A program made the position numbers and the translations under genes. A stretch of DNA of 64,000 bases. Origin: Nocardia arthritidis NBRC 100137 (GTDB lineage: Bacteria > Actinomycetota > Actinomycetes > Mycobacteriales > Mycobacteriaceae). Every line of letters starts with the position of its first letter. Position 1 is the stretch's first letter. The stretch lies in NCBI RefSeq assembly GCF_001612765.1, contig NZ_BDBB01000005.1:218630-282629 (forward strand), written 5' to 3'. Under the pieces are notes generated by a model. The model was not told the origin of the DNA. It made no database searches and saw only the letters and a program-made list of their open reading frames with translations. Below are positions 46,217 to 55,402 of this stretch, piece by piece.

Positions 46217-47803
46217 TCAGGCGCGAGCCAGCAAGCGGCGGACTCGGCCGGGGCGGGCTTCCACCACTCCCGTGGCACGGACCGCGGGCTGGCGCAGCCG
46301 CACCATGTGATCGAAATCCGCTGCGGTCGCGGCGGGCTCGGGCAAGCGTCCCGCGTTGAAGTCCGCGGCCAGCTGTCGCACCGTCTCCTGCGCGCAGGAC
46401 TTGTTGGTGCCGATGAAGCCGGTGGGCCCGCGCTTGATCCAACCGGTCACGTAGGTGCCCGTGACGACGGGTCCGTCCGGGTGCTCCAGCACCCGCCCCT
46501 CCTGGTTCGGGATCACCGCGGCCTGCTCGTCGAACGGCAAGCCCGGCACCGCGACGCCGCGGTAGCCGACCGAGGTGAGCACCAGTCCCGCGTCGAGGCG
46601 ATCGGTCTGCCCGGTCGACACGGCGCGGACGCGGCCGTCCGGATCGGTGACGAGCTCGGTGCGGCCGATTTCGAGTCCGGTAACCCGATCGGTCCCGTGG
46701 ATCTCGGTGGGCGCGGCCAGGTAGCGGAATACGATGCGCTTGCGCTCCCCCACCGGCCGTGTGCGCACGCTGTGCAGCAGCCGCAATTTCTGCTCGACGT
46801 GGAAGGGTAGTTCCGCGCCGAGGGCGGGCAGCTCACCCTCGACCACGATGTCCACATCGCAGCCCAGCAGGCCGACGAATTCCGGCACGGTGAAGGCGGA
46901 TTCGAGGGGGCCGCGCCGACCGAGCACGACCACTTCCTCGATCTTGCTCTCACGCAACGCCCGCAACGCGTACGGCGCGATGTCGGTGCCCGCCAGCGTC
47001 GCGGGGTCACAGGTCAGCACGCGCGCGACGTCGAGCGCGACGTTGCCGTTGCCGACGATCACAGCGCGCCGGGCGGACAGGTCGAAGGCATGGTCGGCGT
47101 AATCGGGATGGCCGTTGTACCAGGCGACGAAATCGGTGGCCGACACCGTGCCCGCCAGGCCCTCACCCGGAATGCCGAGCTTGCGATCCGACGACGCGCC
47201 GACCGCGTAGATCACGGCGTGGAAATGGTCGAGCAGCTCCGCATGCGAAATGTCCGCGCCGACTTCGACGTTCAGGTATGCACCGAACCCCGGCTGCGCG
47301 CAGATGACGTCGAACAGCTCGCCCACCTTACGGGTCTTGCCGTGATCCGGCGCGACGCCGTGCCTGGCCAGGCCGTAGGGCACCGGCAGCCGGTCCATCA
47401 CCGTGACCGACACGTCGGGCTGGGTCAGCAGTTCGTCGGCGGCGTACATCGCCGACGGCCCCGATCCCACGATCGCGACCCGCAGCGGCGTGCGCTCGGT
47501 GTGGATCCGCGCCGCGGGCACCGGTCGCGCCAGCAGCGGACGCGGCCGGGCCTGCCGGTAGAAATCGGCATTGATCTCGATGAACAGCTTCTGTTCGGCG
47601 GTCAGCTTCTTCGCCGACACGATGGCGTCGACCGGGCACGCGGTGGCGCAGGCGCCGCAGTCCACACACGCCTTCGGGTCGACGTACAGCATCTCGGCCG
47701 TCCGGAAGTCCGGTTCGTCGGGCGTGGGATGGATGCAGTTGACCGGGCAGGCGTACACGCAGGACGCGTCGCTGCAGCAGGATTGGGTGACGACGTACGG
47801 CAT
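46217..47803 (-). CDS. Ferredoxin domain fused to ferredoxin-NADP reductase (FprB-like)
   Basis: The 528-residue protein starts with a bacterial 7Fe/8Fe ferredoxin domain (CCSDASCVYACPVNC and CVDCGACATACPVD). It continues with a glutathione-reductase-type flavoprotein: VAIVGSGPSAMYAADELL for FAD and VIVGNGNVALDVARVL for NADPH, ending in GWIKRGPTGFIGTNK. It passes electrons from NADPH to ferredoxin partners. ATG 47803 lies 6 bp after the stop of the diiron oxygenase gene, so this is very likely the redox partner of that enzyme. It resembles mycobacterial FprB. Confidence 0.93.
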   Translation of the reverse strand: MPYVVTQSCCSDASCVYACPVNCIHPTPDEPDFRTAEMLYVDPKACVDCGACATACPVDAIVSAKKLTAEQKLFIEINADFYRQARPRPLLARPVPAARIHTERTPLRVAIVGSGPSAMYAADELLTQPDVSVTVMDRLPVPYGLARHGVAPDHGKTRKVGELFDVICAQPGFGAYLNVEVGADISHAELLDHFHAVIYAVGASSDRKLGIPGEGLAGTVSATDFVAWYNGHPDYADHAFDLSARRAVIVGNGNVALDVARVLTCDPATLAGTDIAPYALRALRESKIEEVVVLGRRGPLESAFTVPEFVGLLGCDVDIVVEGELPALGAELPFHVEQKLRLLHSVRTRPVGERKRIVFRYLAAPTEIHGTDRVTGLEIGRTELVTDPDGRVRAVSTGQTDRLDAGLVLTSVGYRGVAVPGLPFDEQAAVIPNQEGRVLEHPDGPVVTGTYVTGWIKRGPTGFIGTNKSCAQETVRQLAADFNAGRLPEPAATAADFDHMVRLRQPAVRATGVVEARPGRVRRLLARA

Positions 47804-47809
47804 GCCGGC

Positions 47810-48826
47810 TCAGGCGACCTTGCTCGCGGCGCGCAGCGGTTCCGACCGGTACCGCGTGCTGGGACCGTCGATCCCGAGCGCCTTCCAGACCGCCTTGGCG
47901 ACCGGGTTCATCAGCCCGATGTCCTTGGCCAGGGCGCGCACGTCGCAGAAGTAGTCGCTGAAGACCCGCTTGGCCTCCTTCGAACCGAAGAACAGCTCTT
48001 TGCGGACCTCGTCCGGGATGCCGAACTCGGTGAAGAACGACCGCGGCGGAGTGACGATCGCGCGGCCGAGGATCCACATGACGAGCGGCATGGCCAGCGA
48101 GAGGACGAACTTCTGCGCGGGCTTCGCCTCCGGCACGTGGTTGTTCAGGAACTCGTGCGCGAAGGAGATGTGCCGCGCCTCTTCCGCGACGTGAATGGCC
48201 ATCACGCCGCGCATGATCGGGTGCACGTCTTCGCCCGAGCGCAAGATCTGCTTCTGGATGTGGTCGATCGGCTCCTCACCGGCCAGCACGGCCATGAAGA
48301 ACAGGTTCGGGAACCAGGCCGCGACCGGCGCGCCCAGGTACTTGAACTTGCTGACCAGCGGGCCCATGCCGGGAACATCCAGCCCGATGCGGTTGACCAT
48401 CTCCTGGAACATCAGGGTGTGGTTGTGCTCCTCGATCATCTCGTGGGAGCAGTACCGGAACTCCGGCGAACCGTTCGGCAGGCCGAAGTTGTGGATGACC
48501 ATGCCACTGATCAGGATCGACTCGAACTGCAGGCCGACCTTGGCGATGTTCGCCTGCCGGTACTTGCCGACCGCGATCTTCTGCTCCTTGGACAGCGCCT
48601 GGTACCAGGGGTGGCGGGCCACGGTATCGGCCGACACGGGCAGAATCCAACGCTCCTCACCGGCGTCGGCGGCGAAGTCGGGATTGTCCCAGTCGATGTC
48701 CTCGAAGGGGTCGAAGTGCTTGTTGACCGATCCCTCCGACAGCAGCAGCAGCTTCGCGGCGTACTCCTGCGCCTTCTCCAGATCGGGATCGACTGCGGGT
48801 GTCACGGCTGCAGACATCGTCGTCAC
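47810..48826 (-). CDS. AurF-like diiron oxygenase
   Basis: The 338-residue protein carries diiron ligands in helices: EMIEEHNHTLMFQEM, AGEEPIDHIQKQ and VAEEARHISFAHEFL, the pattern of AurF/p-aminobenzoate N-oxygenase-type enzymes. Relatives oxidise aryl amines to nitro groups or hydroxylate lipids; the substrate here is unknown. GTG 48826 has AGGAG 6 nt upstream; ATG 48817 is the alternative. It is co-transcribed with the ferredoxin reductase gene, which can supply electrons. Confidence 0.88.
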   Translation of the reverse strand: MTTMSAAVTPAVDPDLEKAQEYAAKLLLLSEGSVNKHFDPFEDIDWDNPDFAADAGEERWILPVSADTVARHPWYQALSKEQKIAVGKYRQANIAKVGLQFESILISGMVIHNFGLPNGSPEFRYCSHEMIEEHNHTLMFQEMVNRIGLDVPGMGPLVSKFKYLGAPVAAWFPNLFFMAVLAGEEPIDHIQKQILRSGEDVHPIMRGVMAIHVAEEARHISFAHEFLNNHVPEAKPAQKFVLSLAMPLVMWILGRAIVTPPRSFFTEFGIPDEVRKELFFGSKEAKRVFSDYFCDVRALAKDIGLMNPVAKAVWKALGIDGPSTRYRSEPLRAASKVA

Positions 48827-48978
48827 TGCCCTCTCCTCGATGGAACCGTTTAACTGTATCCCATAGTTACACCAACGGAGAGTTACGTCAACCCAGCAGT
48901 TGCTAGGGCCGCCCGGCGGCGCGCGCCCTCATCACGCGCACCGCCGGACGGCCCCTGTTCCCGGACCTCGCCGGAGGC

Positions 48979-50118
48979 CTAACTCACCAGCACCCCGTCA
49001 CCGGCCGCCAGAAGGGAGGTCCCGAAACCGAAGACCGCCGACATACTCGTCACAACGACCACCCGGCCCAGCCGCCGACGGGTCCGCCGCGACAGCACGA
49101 GGGCCCGCGTGGCGGCACGACGACGGGTGCGGCGGCGCCGGACCCGGCGCTGTTCGGCCACCACCTCGGCCGCGACCGCGGTCCTGCGGCCGATGATCGC
49201 GGCGCCATCGGCGGTGGTTCGCTCCGGGTCCGCGCCGGCGATCACCGGTCGGGCCAATTCCGCCGCCAGGACCTCGGCCACCTCCGCCGGGCGCGCCGCC
49301 CCGCCGACCACCAGAACTCGGTCGACATCGGCCATGGTGACGTCCGCGACCCGCAAGCAGCGGTAGACCAGTTGAAGGGATTCCCGGACGTGCCGGGCGC
49401 GCAATTCTCCGGCGATCGTGTCGGCGACCGACTCGGAGACCGAGGACGAGGACAGGCCGGGTCCGGCGTGCTCGGCGATCAAGGCGCCGAACGCGCGTCC
49501 GCCGAATTCGGTCGAACGCAGCGGAACGCCCACGATCGGATTGCGCGGGCATCCCGCGCCCACCCGGACCAAGGTGACGTCGAGCCCGGCACCGCCCAGG
49601 TCGTAGACCAGCGTGAGACCCGGCATCAGCGGGCCGCGATCGGCTTCCAGCCAGGCCGCCGCGGCGACGGGTTCGGCGACCAGCGCGACCTGCGTGAGTT
49701 CGACGCGGTCGAGCGCCGCCCGCAGCGCGTCCACCTGCTCGTCGGCGTAGCGGGCGGGATAGGTCACCGCGATGCCGAGGCCGGTTCCGCATCCCGGATG
49801 GTCTCGCACCACCTCGTCGATCAGGCACTTGGCCACCGTGGCGACGAGGTCCGCCGGTGCGAGCGCACGGTTGCCCACCCGCGCCCACGTGCTGGAACGC
49901 TGCGTGAGGTCGGCGAATTCGGTGACCGCGCGCCCGTGCCGGGGAATCATGCCGACTCTGGCCACGCCGGTGCTGTCAAAGGTCAGCGTGGTCCGGCGCG
50001 TGATGGGCTGCGCCCGCTGCTTTTTGCGTCGCCCCGGCGGAGCCTTGGCCGAACCTTCCTCCGCGAGAACGGAAACCGTGTTCACCGTACCGATGCTCAA
50101 CCCGAGACCAACCGCCAT
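48979..50118 (-). CDS. Hsp70-like ATPase, short paralogue
   Basis: The 379-residue protein has the same ATPase-like domain as 42680-44884: GLGLSIGTVNTVSVLAEEG, VTYPARYADEQVDALRAAL, LVYDLGGAGLDVTLVRVG and RVLVVGGAARPAEVAEVLA. It ends in a very Arg-rich segment (VRRRRTRRRAATRALVL) and a C-terminal hydrophobic helix (VVVVTSMSAVFGFGTSLL), so it may be tail-anchored, and it lacks the Pro and Ser/Gly tail. ATG 50118 is set by alignment to the paralogue; the open frame upstream (to 50439) is not homologous. Function unknown. Confidence 0.85.
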   Translation of the reverse strand: MAVGLGLSIGTVNTVSVLAEEGSAKAPPGRRKKQRAQPITRRTTLTFDSTGVARVGMIPRHGRAVTEFADLTQRSSTWARVGNRALAPADLVATVAKCLIDEVVRDHPGCGTGLGIAVTYPARYADEQVDALRAALDRVELTQVALVAEPVAAAAWLEADRGPLMPGLTLVYDLGGAGLDVTLVRVGAGCPRNPIVGVPLRSTEFGGRAFGALIAEHAGPGLSSSSVSESVADTIAGELRARHVRESLQLVYRCLRVADVTMADVDRVLVVGGAARPAEVAEVLAAELARPVIAGADPERTTADGAAIIGRRTAVAAEVVAEQRRVRRRRTRRRAATRALVLSRRTRRRLGRVVVVTSMSAVFGFGTSLLAAGDGVLVS

Positions 50119-50642
50119 CGCAATCCACCCGATCGCCGTGCCGATTTGCTTCGAACGTCGTTTAGGCAACCACTCCGCGATCTTCGTGCCAAGTCCGGAC
50201 AACCGATTGTCCGCAAGCCGCCTGTGCTCGACCGGGCCGTTTCCGCGTTCGCCGACGCGCTCACCTGGCCGACCTGCGCTACACATTCCGTCCAGTCGGA
50301 TTTCCTTGCGACACGCGGGGATAGCTCGTGCCCGGCGAAGGTTTGCCGGTTTCCGGTTCCCGCCCCGGACCTTGCCCGGCGATACCTCTCCACATGGGGA
50401 GACTCCCATTGACGAGTCCACACCGCACCCTGCGGGCAATTAGCCGATGGAGTGCGCATCGGACCGCCGTCCACCATGGACACCGCCACAGCGCGTTGCA
50501 CCCGACACGATCACCATCGGGGCGACCGCATCGGCCTGCCCCGCGCCCCTGGCGCAGACAACCGTGCCGCGGCCCGAGCGAAGCGAGCCGTCACCGAAAT
50601 GTCAGCGACCGCAGCAACTGCTGAGCACAGCGCCCCGAAATC
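50119..50642. other. Intergenic region upstream of the short Hsp70-like gene
   Basis: About 520 bp between the Hsp70-like start and the cysA stop. In-frame upstream codons exist for the Hsp70-like gene but they lack homology to its paralogue. No RNA gene or clear terminator is recognised. An ATG-rich short frame on the plus strand is not supported. Confidence 0.4.
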
Positions 50643-51638
50643 TCAGTGGATGGGAAGTTCCGGGATCCGAGTGGCGCGAACGTAGACCGTCTCGCCGTCC
50701 GAGAGCCGCAGCGCTTCGGCGTCACCGCGGGTGACCTGTGCGGAGAAAAGGTCGCCGGTAGCGGCATTGCGCAGCTCCACGCGTACTTCGAACCCGAGAC
50801 GGACCACACGCTCGACCGTCGCCCTGGTGACACCCGCCGAGTCCGCGGTGCCCTCGTGCTCGGCGAGCGCCATGCTCGGGTCACGGCCGACGCGAATGTC
50901 GTGTGGCCGCACCAGATGTCCGTTGAGCCGGGCCACCGCGCCGAGGAACGACATGACGAACTCGTTGGCAGGCCGGTCGTACACGTCCTCCGGAGTGCCG
51001 ATCTGCTCGATGCGGCCCTTGTTCATCACCGCGATCCGGTCGGCGACGTCGAGCGCCTCCTCCTGGTCGTGGGTGACCAGCACGGTGGTCACATGGACCT
51101 CCTCGTGCAGCCGGCGCAGCCAGGTCCGCAGGTCGGCACGGACTTTGGCGTCCAGCGCGCCGAACGGTTCGTCCAGCAGCAGCACCTGCGGATCGACGGC
51201 CAGCGCGCGGGCCAGTGCCATGCGCTGCCGCTGACCACCCGACAACTGGGCCGGGTAGCGGTGCTGGAAGCCGTCCAGTCCCACGATGCCGAGCAATTCG
51301 TCGACGCGCTTGCTGATCTCGTGCTTCGGGCGCTTGCGGATCTTCAGGCCGAACGCCACGTTGTCGCGCACGGTCATGTGCTTGAACGCCGCGTAGTGCT
51401 GGAAGACGAAGCCGATGTCGCGCTTCTGCGGCGCCACCCGGGTGACGTCGCGTCCGGCGATGCTGACCACACCGGAGTCCAGCGATTCCAGTCCGGCGAT
51501 CGAGCGCAGCAGCGTCGATTTGCCCGAGCCCGAAGGGCCGAGCAAGGCGGTGAGCTCGCCGGAGGGGATGTCGATGGTCACGTTGTCGAGGGCCGCGAAC
51601 GTGCCGTAGTTCTTGTTCGCGTTGGTCACGGTGATCAC
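50643..51638 (-). CDS. cysA: Sulfate/thiosulfate ABC transporter ATP-binding protein
   Basis: The 331-residue ATPase has Walker [14 protein letters not shown], the signature [15 protein letters not shown], Walker [13 protein letters not shown] and a C-terminal regulatory TOBE-like region ([14 protein letters not shown]). The [19 protein letters not shown] start is typical of CysA. GTG 51638 overlaps the cysW stop in GTGA. It powers sulfate uptake for the reduction pathway at 30.9-36.6 kb. Confidence 0.97.
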   Translation of the reverse strand: MITVTNANKNYGTFAALDNVTIDIPSGELTALLGPSGSGKSTLLRSIAGLESLDSGVVSIAGRDVTRVAPQKRDIGFVFQHYAAFKHMTVRDNVAFGLKIRKRPKHEISKRVDELLGIVGLDGFQHRYPAQLSGGQRQRMALARALAVDPQVLLLDEPFGALDAKVRADLRTWLRRLHEEVHVTTVLVTHDQEEALDVADRIAVMNKGRIEQIGTPEDVYDRPANEFVMSFLGAVARLNGHLVRPHDIRVGRDPSMALAEHEGTADSAGVTRATVERVVRLGFEVRVELRNAATGDLFSAQVTRGDAEALRLSDGETVYVRATRIPELPIH

Positions 51639-52441
51639 TTGGTGCCCCGCTTACGTTCGAGGATGGTCATCAGCAGAAGGGTGACGAGGGCGATGCCCAT
51701 CAGCAAGGTCGCGGCGGAGTAGGCGCCGAAGGTGTTGTGGTCGTTGATGTACCGGCCGTGCACGAGCAACGTCAGCGTCTGTGACTTGCCCGGCAGCGCG
51801 GAGGACACCATGATCACGGCGCCGAACTCACCGAGCGCGCGGGCCACGGTGAGCACCACGCCGTAGGTCAGCCCCCACCGGATCGCTGGAAGCGTGATCC
51901 GCCAGAATGTCTGCCACTTCGACGCGCCCAGGGTGGCAGCGGCCTGTTCCTGGTCGTCGCCGATCTCGTGTAGCACCGGCTCCACCTCGCGTACCACGAA
52001 CGGCAGCGTGACGAAGATGGTGGCGATCACCATGCCCGGCAGGTTGAAGATGACCTTGAAGCCCAGTTCTTCCAGGCCGCCGAACCACCCGCCCGCTCCC
52101 CACAGCAGGATCAGCGAGACGCCGACCACGACGGGCGAGACGGCGAACGGCAGGTCCACGATGCCCTGGACCAGATTGCGGCCCGGGAACTTCCCCCGAA
52201 CCAGCGCGAGCGCCGTCACGATGCCGAAGATCACGTTCACCGGGACGGTGATCGCGACGATCAGGATGGACAACTGGAACGCCGAGATCGCCGCCGGCGT
52301 GGTGATCGAGTCGGCGAACGCACCGATCCCGCGCTCGAATGTGCGCCACAGGATGATGACCAGCGGCAGGACCAGCAGCACCAGCAGGTAGCCGAGCGCT
52401 ACCGTCCGCAACGAGATGCGGGTCAACGGATGCAGATTCAT
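51635..52441 (-). CDS. cysW: Sulfate ABC transporter permease CysW
   Basis: The 268-residue permease has six membrane helices and the EAA loop [20 protein letters not shown] that contacts CysA. The [20 protein letters not shown] segment is typical of CysW. ATG 52441 overlaps the cysT stop by 4 bp, and its own end overlaps cysA by 4 bp, so the operon is tightly coupled. Confidence 0.96.
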   Translation of the reverse strand: MNLHPLTRISLRTVALGYLLVLLVLPLVIILWRTFERGIGAFADSITTPAAISAFQLSILIVAITVPVNVIFGIVTALALVRGKFPGRNLVQGIVDLPFAVSPVVVGVSLILLWGAGGWFGGLEELGFKVIFNLPGMVIATIFVTLPFVVREVEPVLHEIGDDQEQAAATLGASKWQTFWRITLPAIRWGLTYGVVLTVARALGEFGAVIMVSSALPGKSQTLTLLVHGRYINDHNTFGAYSAATLLMGIALVTLLLMTILERKRGTK

Positions 52442-53328
52442 CGGGCCGCCTGCTCCTTGCGCGCGCTGCGTTCGGCGAGCAGCCGCAGCACGAGCAACGT
52501 CGCGAACGAGATGGCCAGCAGCGCGACCGACACGGCCGCCGCGTTCACCGGCCGGTCGATCTCGATCTGCTTCTGGATGTACTGGGAGGCCATCTCGGTC
52601 TTGCGCGGGATCGCGCCACCGATCAGCACCACCGAGCCGTACTCACCGATCGCGCGGGCGAAGGCCAGCCCGCCGCCGCTGATGATCGCGGGCGTCAGGG
52701 CGGGCAGCACGATACTGCGGAACGTGGTCCAGTTGTTCGCACCCAGCGAGAGCGCGGCCTGCTCGACCTCGCGGTCGGCCTCGATCAGCACCGGCTGCAC
52801 CGAACGCACCACGAAAGGCAGTGTGACGAACGCCAACGCGACCACCAGGCCCGGCTGGGTGGCGTTCAGATGGATGTCGATCGGGCTCTGCGGACCGTAC
52901 AGCGAGAGCAGCACGATGCTGGCGACGATCGTCGGCAGCGCGAACGGCAGGTCGATCAGCGCGTTGACGACGCTTTTGCCGGGGAACTGGTCACGGACCA
53001 GTACCCAGGCGATCAGCGTGCCCATCACCACGTTGATCACCGCCACCACCACCGAGACCAGCACGGTGATGCGCAGCGAGTCCAGCGCGGCAGGCGCGGT
53101 GACGGCGTCGTAGAAGCCGGACCACCCGTCCTCGAAGCTCGTCACGGTGAGCGCCGCCAGCGGCAGCAGCACGATGATGCTCAGCCACAGCACCGCGGTG
53201 GCGATGCCGAGCGGGCCCACCGAGCCGGTCACGCGCAGCCACGACCAGTGCCTGCCGCGAGGCGGGCGCGCGGGGTCGGAGACGCCGGGACCGGTCTGCG
53301 CGGTCCCGGCGTTACTGCTCTTCGTCAC
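52438..53328 (-). CDS. cysT: Sulfate ABC transporter permease CysT
   Basis: The 296-residue permease has six membrane helices after a basic N-terminus. The EAA loop is EQAALSLGANNWTTFRSIVL, and KSVVNALIDLPFALPTIVAS is the CysT-type counterpart of the CysW segment. GTG 53328 begins MTKSSNAG. It partners with CysW and the lipoprotein encoded upstream. Confidence 0.96.
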   Translation of the reverse strand: MTKSSNAGTAQTGPGVSDPARPPRGRHWSWLRVTGSVGPLGIATAVLWLSIIVLLPLAALTVTSFEDGWSGFYDAVTAPAALDSLRITVLVSVVVAVINVVMGTLIAWVLVRDQFPGKSVVNALIDLPFALPTIVASIVLLSLYGPQSPIDIHLNATQPGLVVALAFVTLPFVVRSVQPVLIEADREVEQAALSLGANNWTTFRSIVLPALTPAIISGGGLAFARAIGEYGSVVLIGGAIPRKTEMASQYIQKQIEIDRPVNAAAVSVALLAISFATLLVLRLLAERSARKEQAAR

Positions 53329-53364
53329 AGTCGTCCAGTATCCGGTGTAACGGGGGCCACCCGG

Positions 53365-54411
53365 TCACTTGGTCGCGTTGTCGTAGATCACGGCGACCGC
53401 GCCGGTGTTCGGGGTGAACAGCTCCTTGTCCACGGTCTTCCAGCCGCCGAGGTCGGCGATCGTCCACAACTTCTGCGGGGTCGGGAAGTCCTCGGCGTAG
53501 TCGGCGGCGATCTTCGGGTCGACCGGACGGAAACCGGCGGTGGCCCAGGCCTGCTGACCCTCCGGGGTGAACAGGAAGTCGCGGAAGGCGACCGCCTTCT
53601 GCTGGTTCTTGCTGTTCTTCAGCACCGCGACCGGGTTCTCGATCTTGAACGTGACCGGCGGGACGATGTGCTCGATCGGATCACCGTTGCGCTCGGCGAA
53701 GATCGCCTCGTTCTCGTAGCTCAGCAGCACATCACCGGTGCCCTGCAGGAAGGTCTCGGTCGCCTCGCGGCCGGACTTGGGCTGCACCTTCACGTGCTCC
53801 TTGGAGACCAGCTTGCTCAGGTAGTCCAGGCCCGCCTGCGCGTTCTTGCCGCCGTCGCTCTCGGCCGCGTACGGCGCGAGCAGATTCCACTTGGCCGAAC
53901 CGGAGCTGAACGGGTTCGGGGTGACCACCTCGATGCCCGGCTTCAGCAGGTCGTCCCAGTCCTTGATGCCCTTCGGGTTGCCCTTGCGCACGACGATCGT
54001 GACCACCGAACCGAACGGGATGCCCTTGGTGGCGTCCGCGTTCCAGCTCGCGTCGACCAGGCCCGCGTCGACGAGACGGGTGACGTCCGGTTCGACCGAG
54101 AAGTTGACGACGTCGGCCTCGGCCCCGTCCTTCACCTTGCGGGACTGGTCGCCGGAGGCGCCGTAGGACTGCTGGATCTGGACGCCCTTGCCCTGCTCGG
54201 TCTTGTTGAACTCGGGGATCACCTTGTCGAAGCCGGGCTTCGGCACGGCGTAGGCATAGAGGTTCAGCGTGCCGCCGCTGCCGTCCGCGTGGTCTCCTCC
54301 GGTCGTGTCGCTGGCTCCGCCGCCGCACGCGGTTAGCGCGACCGCCGCGAGTGCGGCGAGGGCAACGGCGCTGTAGCGTCGACGCGGCGAAAGCCAAGAT
54401 TTGCGAGCCAT
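53365..54411 (-). CDS. subI: Sulfate-binding lipoprotein of the ABC importer
   Basis: The 348-residue solute-binding protein has a lipoprotein signal (YSAVALAALAAVALTAC, lipobox LTAC) and the sulfate-binding-protein body: LNLYAYAVPKPGFDKVIPEF, QQSYGASGDQSRKV, ADVVNFSVEPDVTRLVDAGL and VVTPNPFSSGSAKWNLLAPY. It delivers sulfate to CysT/CysW. ATG 54411 is the start; GGAAAGG precedes it. The order subI-cysT-cysW-cysA is the mycobacterial one (Rv2400c-Rv2397c). Confidence 0.96.
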   Translation of the reverse strand: MARKSWLSPRRRYSAVALAALAAVALTACGGGASDTTGGDHADGSGGTLNLYAYAVPKPGFDKVIPEFNKTEQGKGVQIQQSYGASGDQSRKVKDGAEADVVNFSVEPDVTRLVDAGLVDASWNADATKGIPFGSVVTIVVRKGNPKGIKDWDDLLKPGIEVVTPNPFSSGSAKWNLLAPYAAESDGGKNAQAGLDYLSKLVSKEHVKVQPKSGREATETFLQGTGDVLLSYENEAIFAERNGDPIEHIVPPVTFKIENPVAVLKNSKNQQKAVAFRDFLFTPEGQQAWATAGFRPVDPKIAADYAEDFPTPQKLWTIADLGGWKTVDKELFTPNTGAVAVIYDNATK

Positions 54412-54934
54412 CGGAGTGGACCTTTCCTGCGGACCGCCAGTTGTCCGGTAATACATCGGTGGCGGCGACCATCTGTTTGGTTCAGCAGACCTGCCGATCG
54501 GGCGATACGGCAGCGGCGCGACTAGCGGCCACAACGGGCCGTTGGAGAGGGCAGGCACGTCTGCGCAAAGCGCGCCGGTCTACTGGGAAACGAGACGCGG
54601 ACGTGCCCTCTTGCCGATCAGCGACAGTAGATGTCCGCGACCGCGAGATCACCGACAGCAATCAACGCCAATTCATGGCGGACCTGCGGAACGGCGCTCG
54701 AAGACACGGGCAGACCTTATCAGAGCCGACGACGGAGTTCGAATCGAAGAGTCCCAGGAAGAGGGCGGTTTCATCCCCAGGGCCAACAGTCGCCGGTCGG
54801 GTACGGTCCCAGTTCCACGGCATCGGTAACCGCACGTGGAGCGCCCTGCCGACCGCACCGCGCTGGTTACCTCGCGGTCACTGGGCGGGGTTCGACGTGG
54901 CGCTGCCCACACTGTCGGGGTTGCGAGCCGACCT
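54412..54934. other. Upstream region of the sulfate importer operon
   Basis: About 520 bp without a supported gene. It must contain the subI promoter. I looked for a second cysteine leader peptide and found only a weak frame ending in Cys-Arg at about 54630 on the minus strand, which does not have the usual leader pattern. Confidence 0.4.
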
Positions 54935-55012
54935 TCAGCGGGCGATCAACCAGGCGACGACGATGAGCACCAGCAGGGCGACGAGGGCGAGCTGAACCCT
55001 CGACCGAGGCAT
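54935..55012 (-). CDS. 25-residue single-span membrane peptide
   Basis: The peptide begins MPRSRVQLALVALLVLIVVA and is a single hydrophobic helix with a basic N-terminus and Arg at the end. Its ATG (55012-55010) shares one base with the stop of the upstream gene (TGATG), which argues strongly for translational re-initiation and for a real gene. The mycobacterial locus also has two small genes (Rv2401, Rv2401A, recalled) between subI and the GH15 gene. Function unknown; a membrane micropeptide partner of the upstream protein is plausible. Confidence 0.7.
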   Translation of the reverse strand: MPRSRVQLALVALLVLIVVAWLIAR

Positions 55013-55290
55013 CAGCGTGCCCCGCTCTGCACCGGGGTGCGGGACTCGGAGGCCCGCTCGGGTTCGAGCATCGCCGGCGCGCCGGCCGGGGCGGGCCGCA
55101 CCGGCGAAGGGTGGGCGCCGTACCGGCGATCCAGGATGCGCAGGACGGCGCGCAGCACGCGATCGAGCCCGTAGGCGATGGCGAAGCTGATCGGGACCAT
55201 GCCGACGAGGACCACGAGGAACTGCGGAATGAACGGCAGCCCCGCGACCCACAGCTCGAAGCCGTCCCACCAACCTGCGATGCGATGCAC
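55012..55290 (-). CDS. Small membrane protein
   Basis: The 92-residue protein begins MHRIAGWWDGFELWVAG and has one or two hydrophobic helices (PQFLVVLVGMVPISFAIAYG), then a basic segment (RVLRAVLRILDRRYG) and a Pro/Ala-rich cytosolic tail. It resembles small actinobacterial membrane proteins of unknown role. Coupled with the 25-residue peptide gene through TGATG. It is divergent from the trehalase gene. Confidence 0.75.
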   Translation of the reverse strand: MHRIAGWWDGFELWVAGLPFIPQFLVVLVGMVPISFAIAYGLDRVLRAVLRILDRRYGAHPSPVRPAPAGAPAMLEPERASESRTPVQSGAR

Positions 55291-55402
55291 GGGTCCAGCC
55301 TAGTCGGTTCGCCTGCCGGTTCCACGAGTCCGTCGGCCACGGCGGCACAGCCGGGGAACCGCGCGGTGGACGCCGGGCGCACCTCGGCCCGAAGATTGGG
55401 GT

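Noticed and set aside
50119..50439. N-terminal extension of the short Hsp70-like protein
   Set aside because: The paralogue begins at the position of ATG 50118 and the added residues have no counterpart.
54412..54720. Second cysteine leader peptide upstream of the sulfate importer
   Set aside because: Only a weak frame ending in Tyr-Cys-Arg was found; it lacks the Arg/His/Asp leader pattern and a placed promoter.
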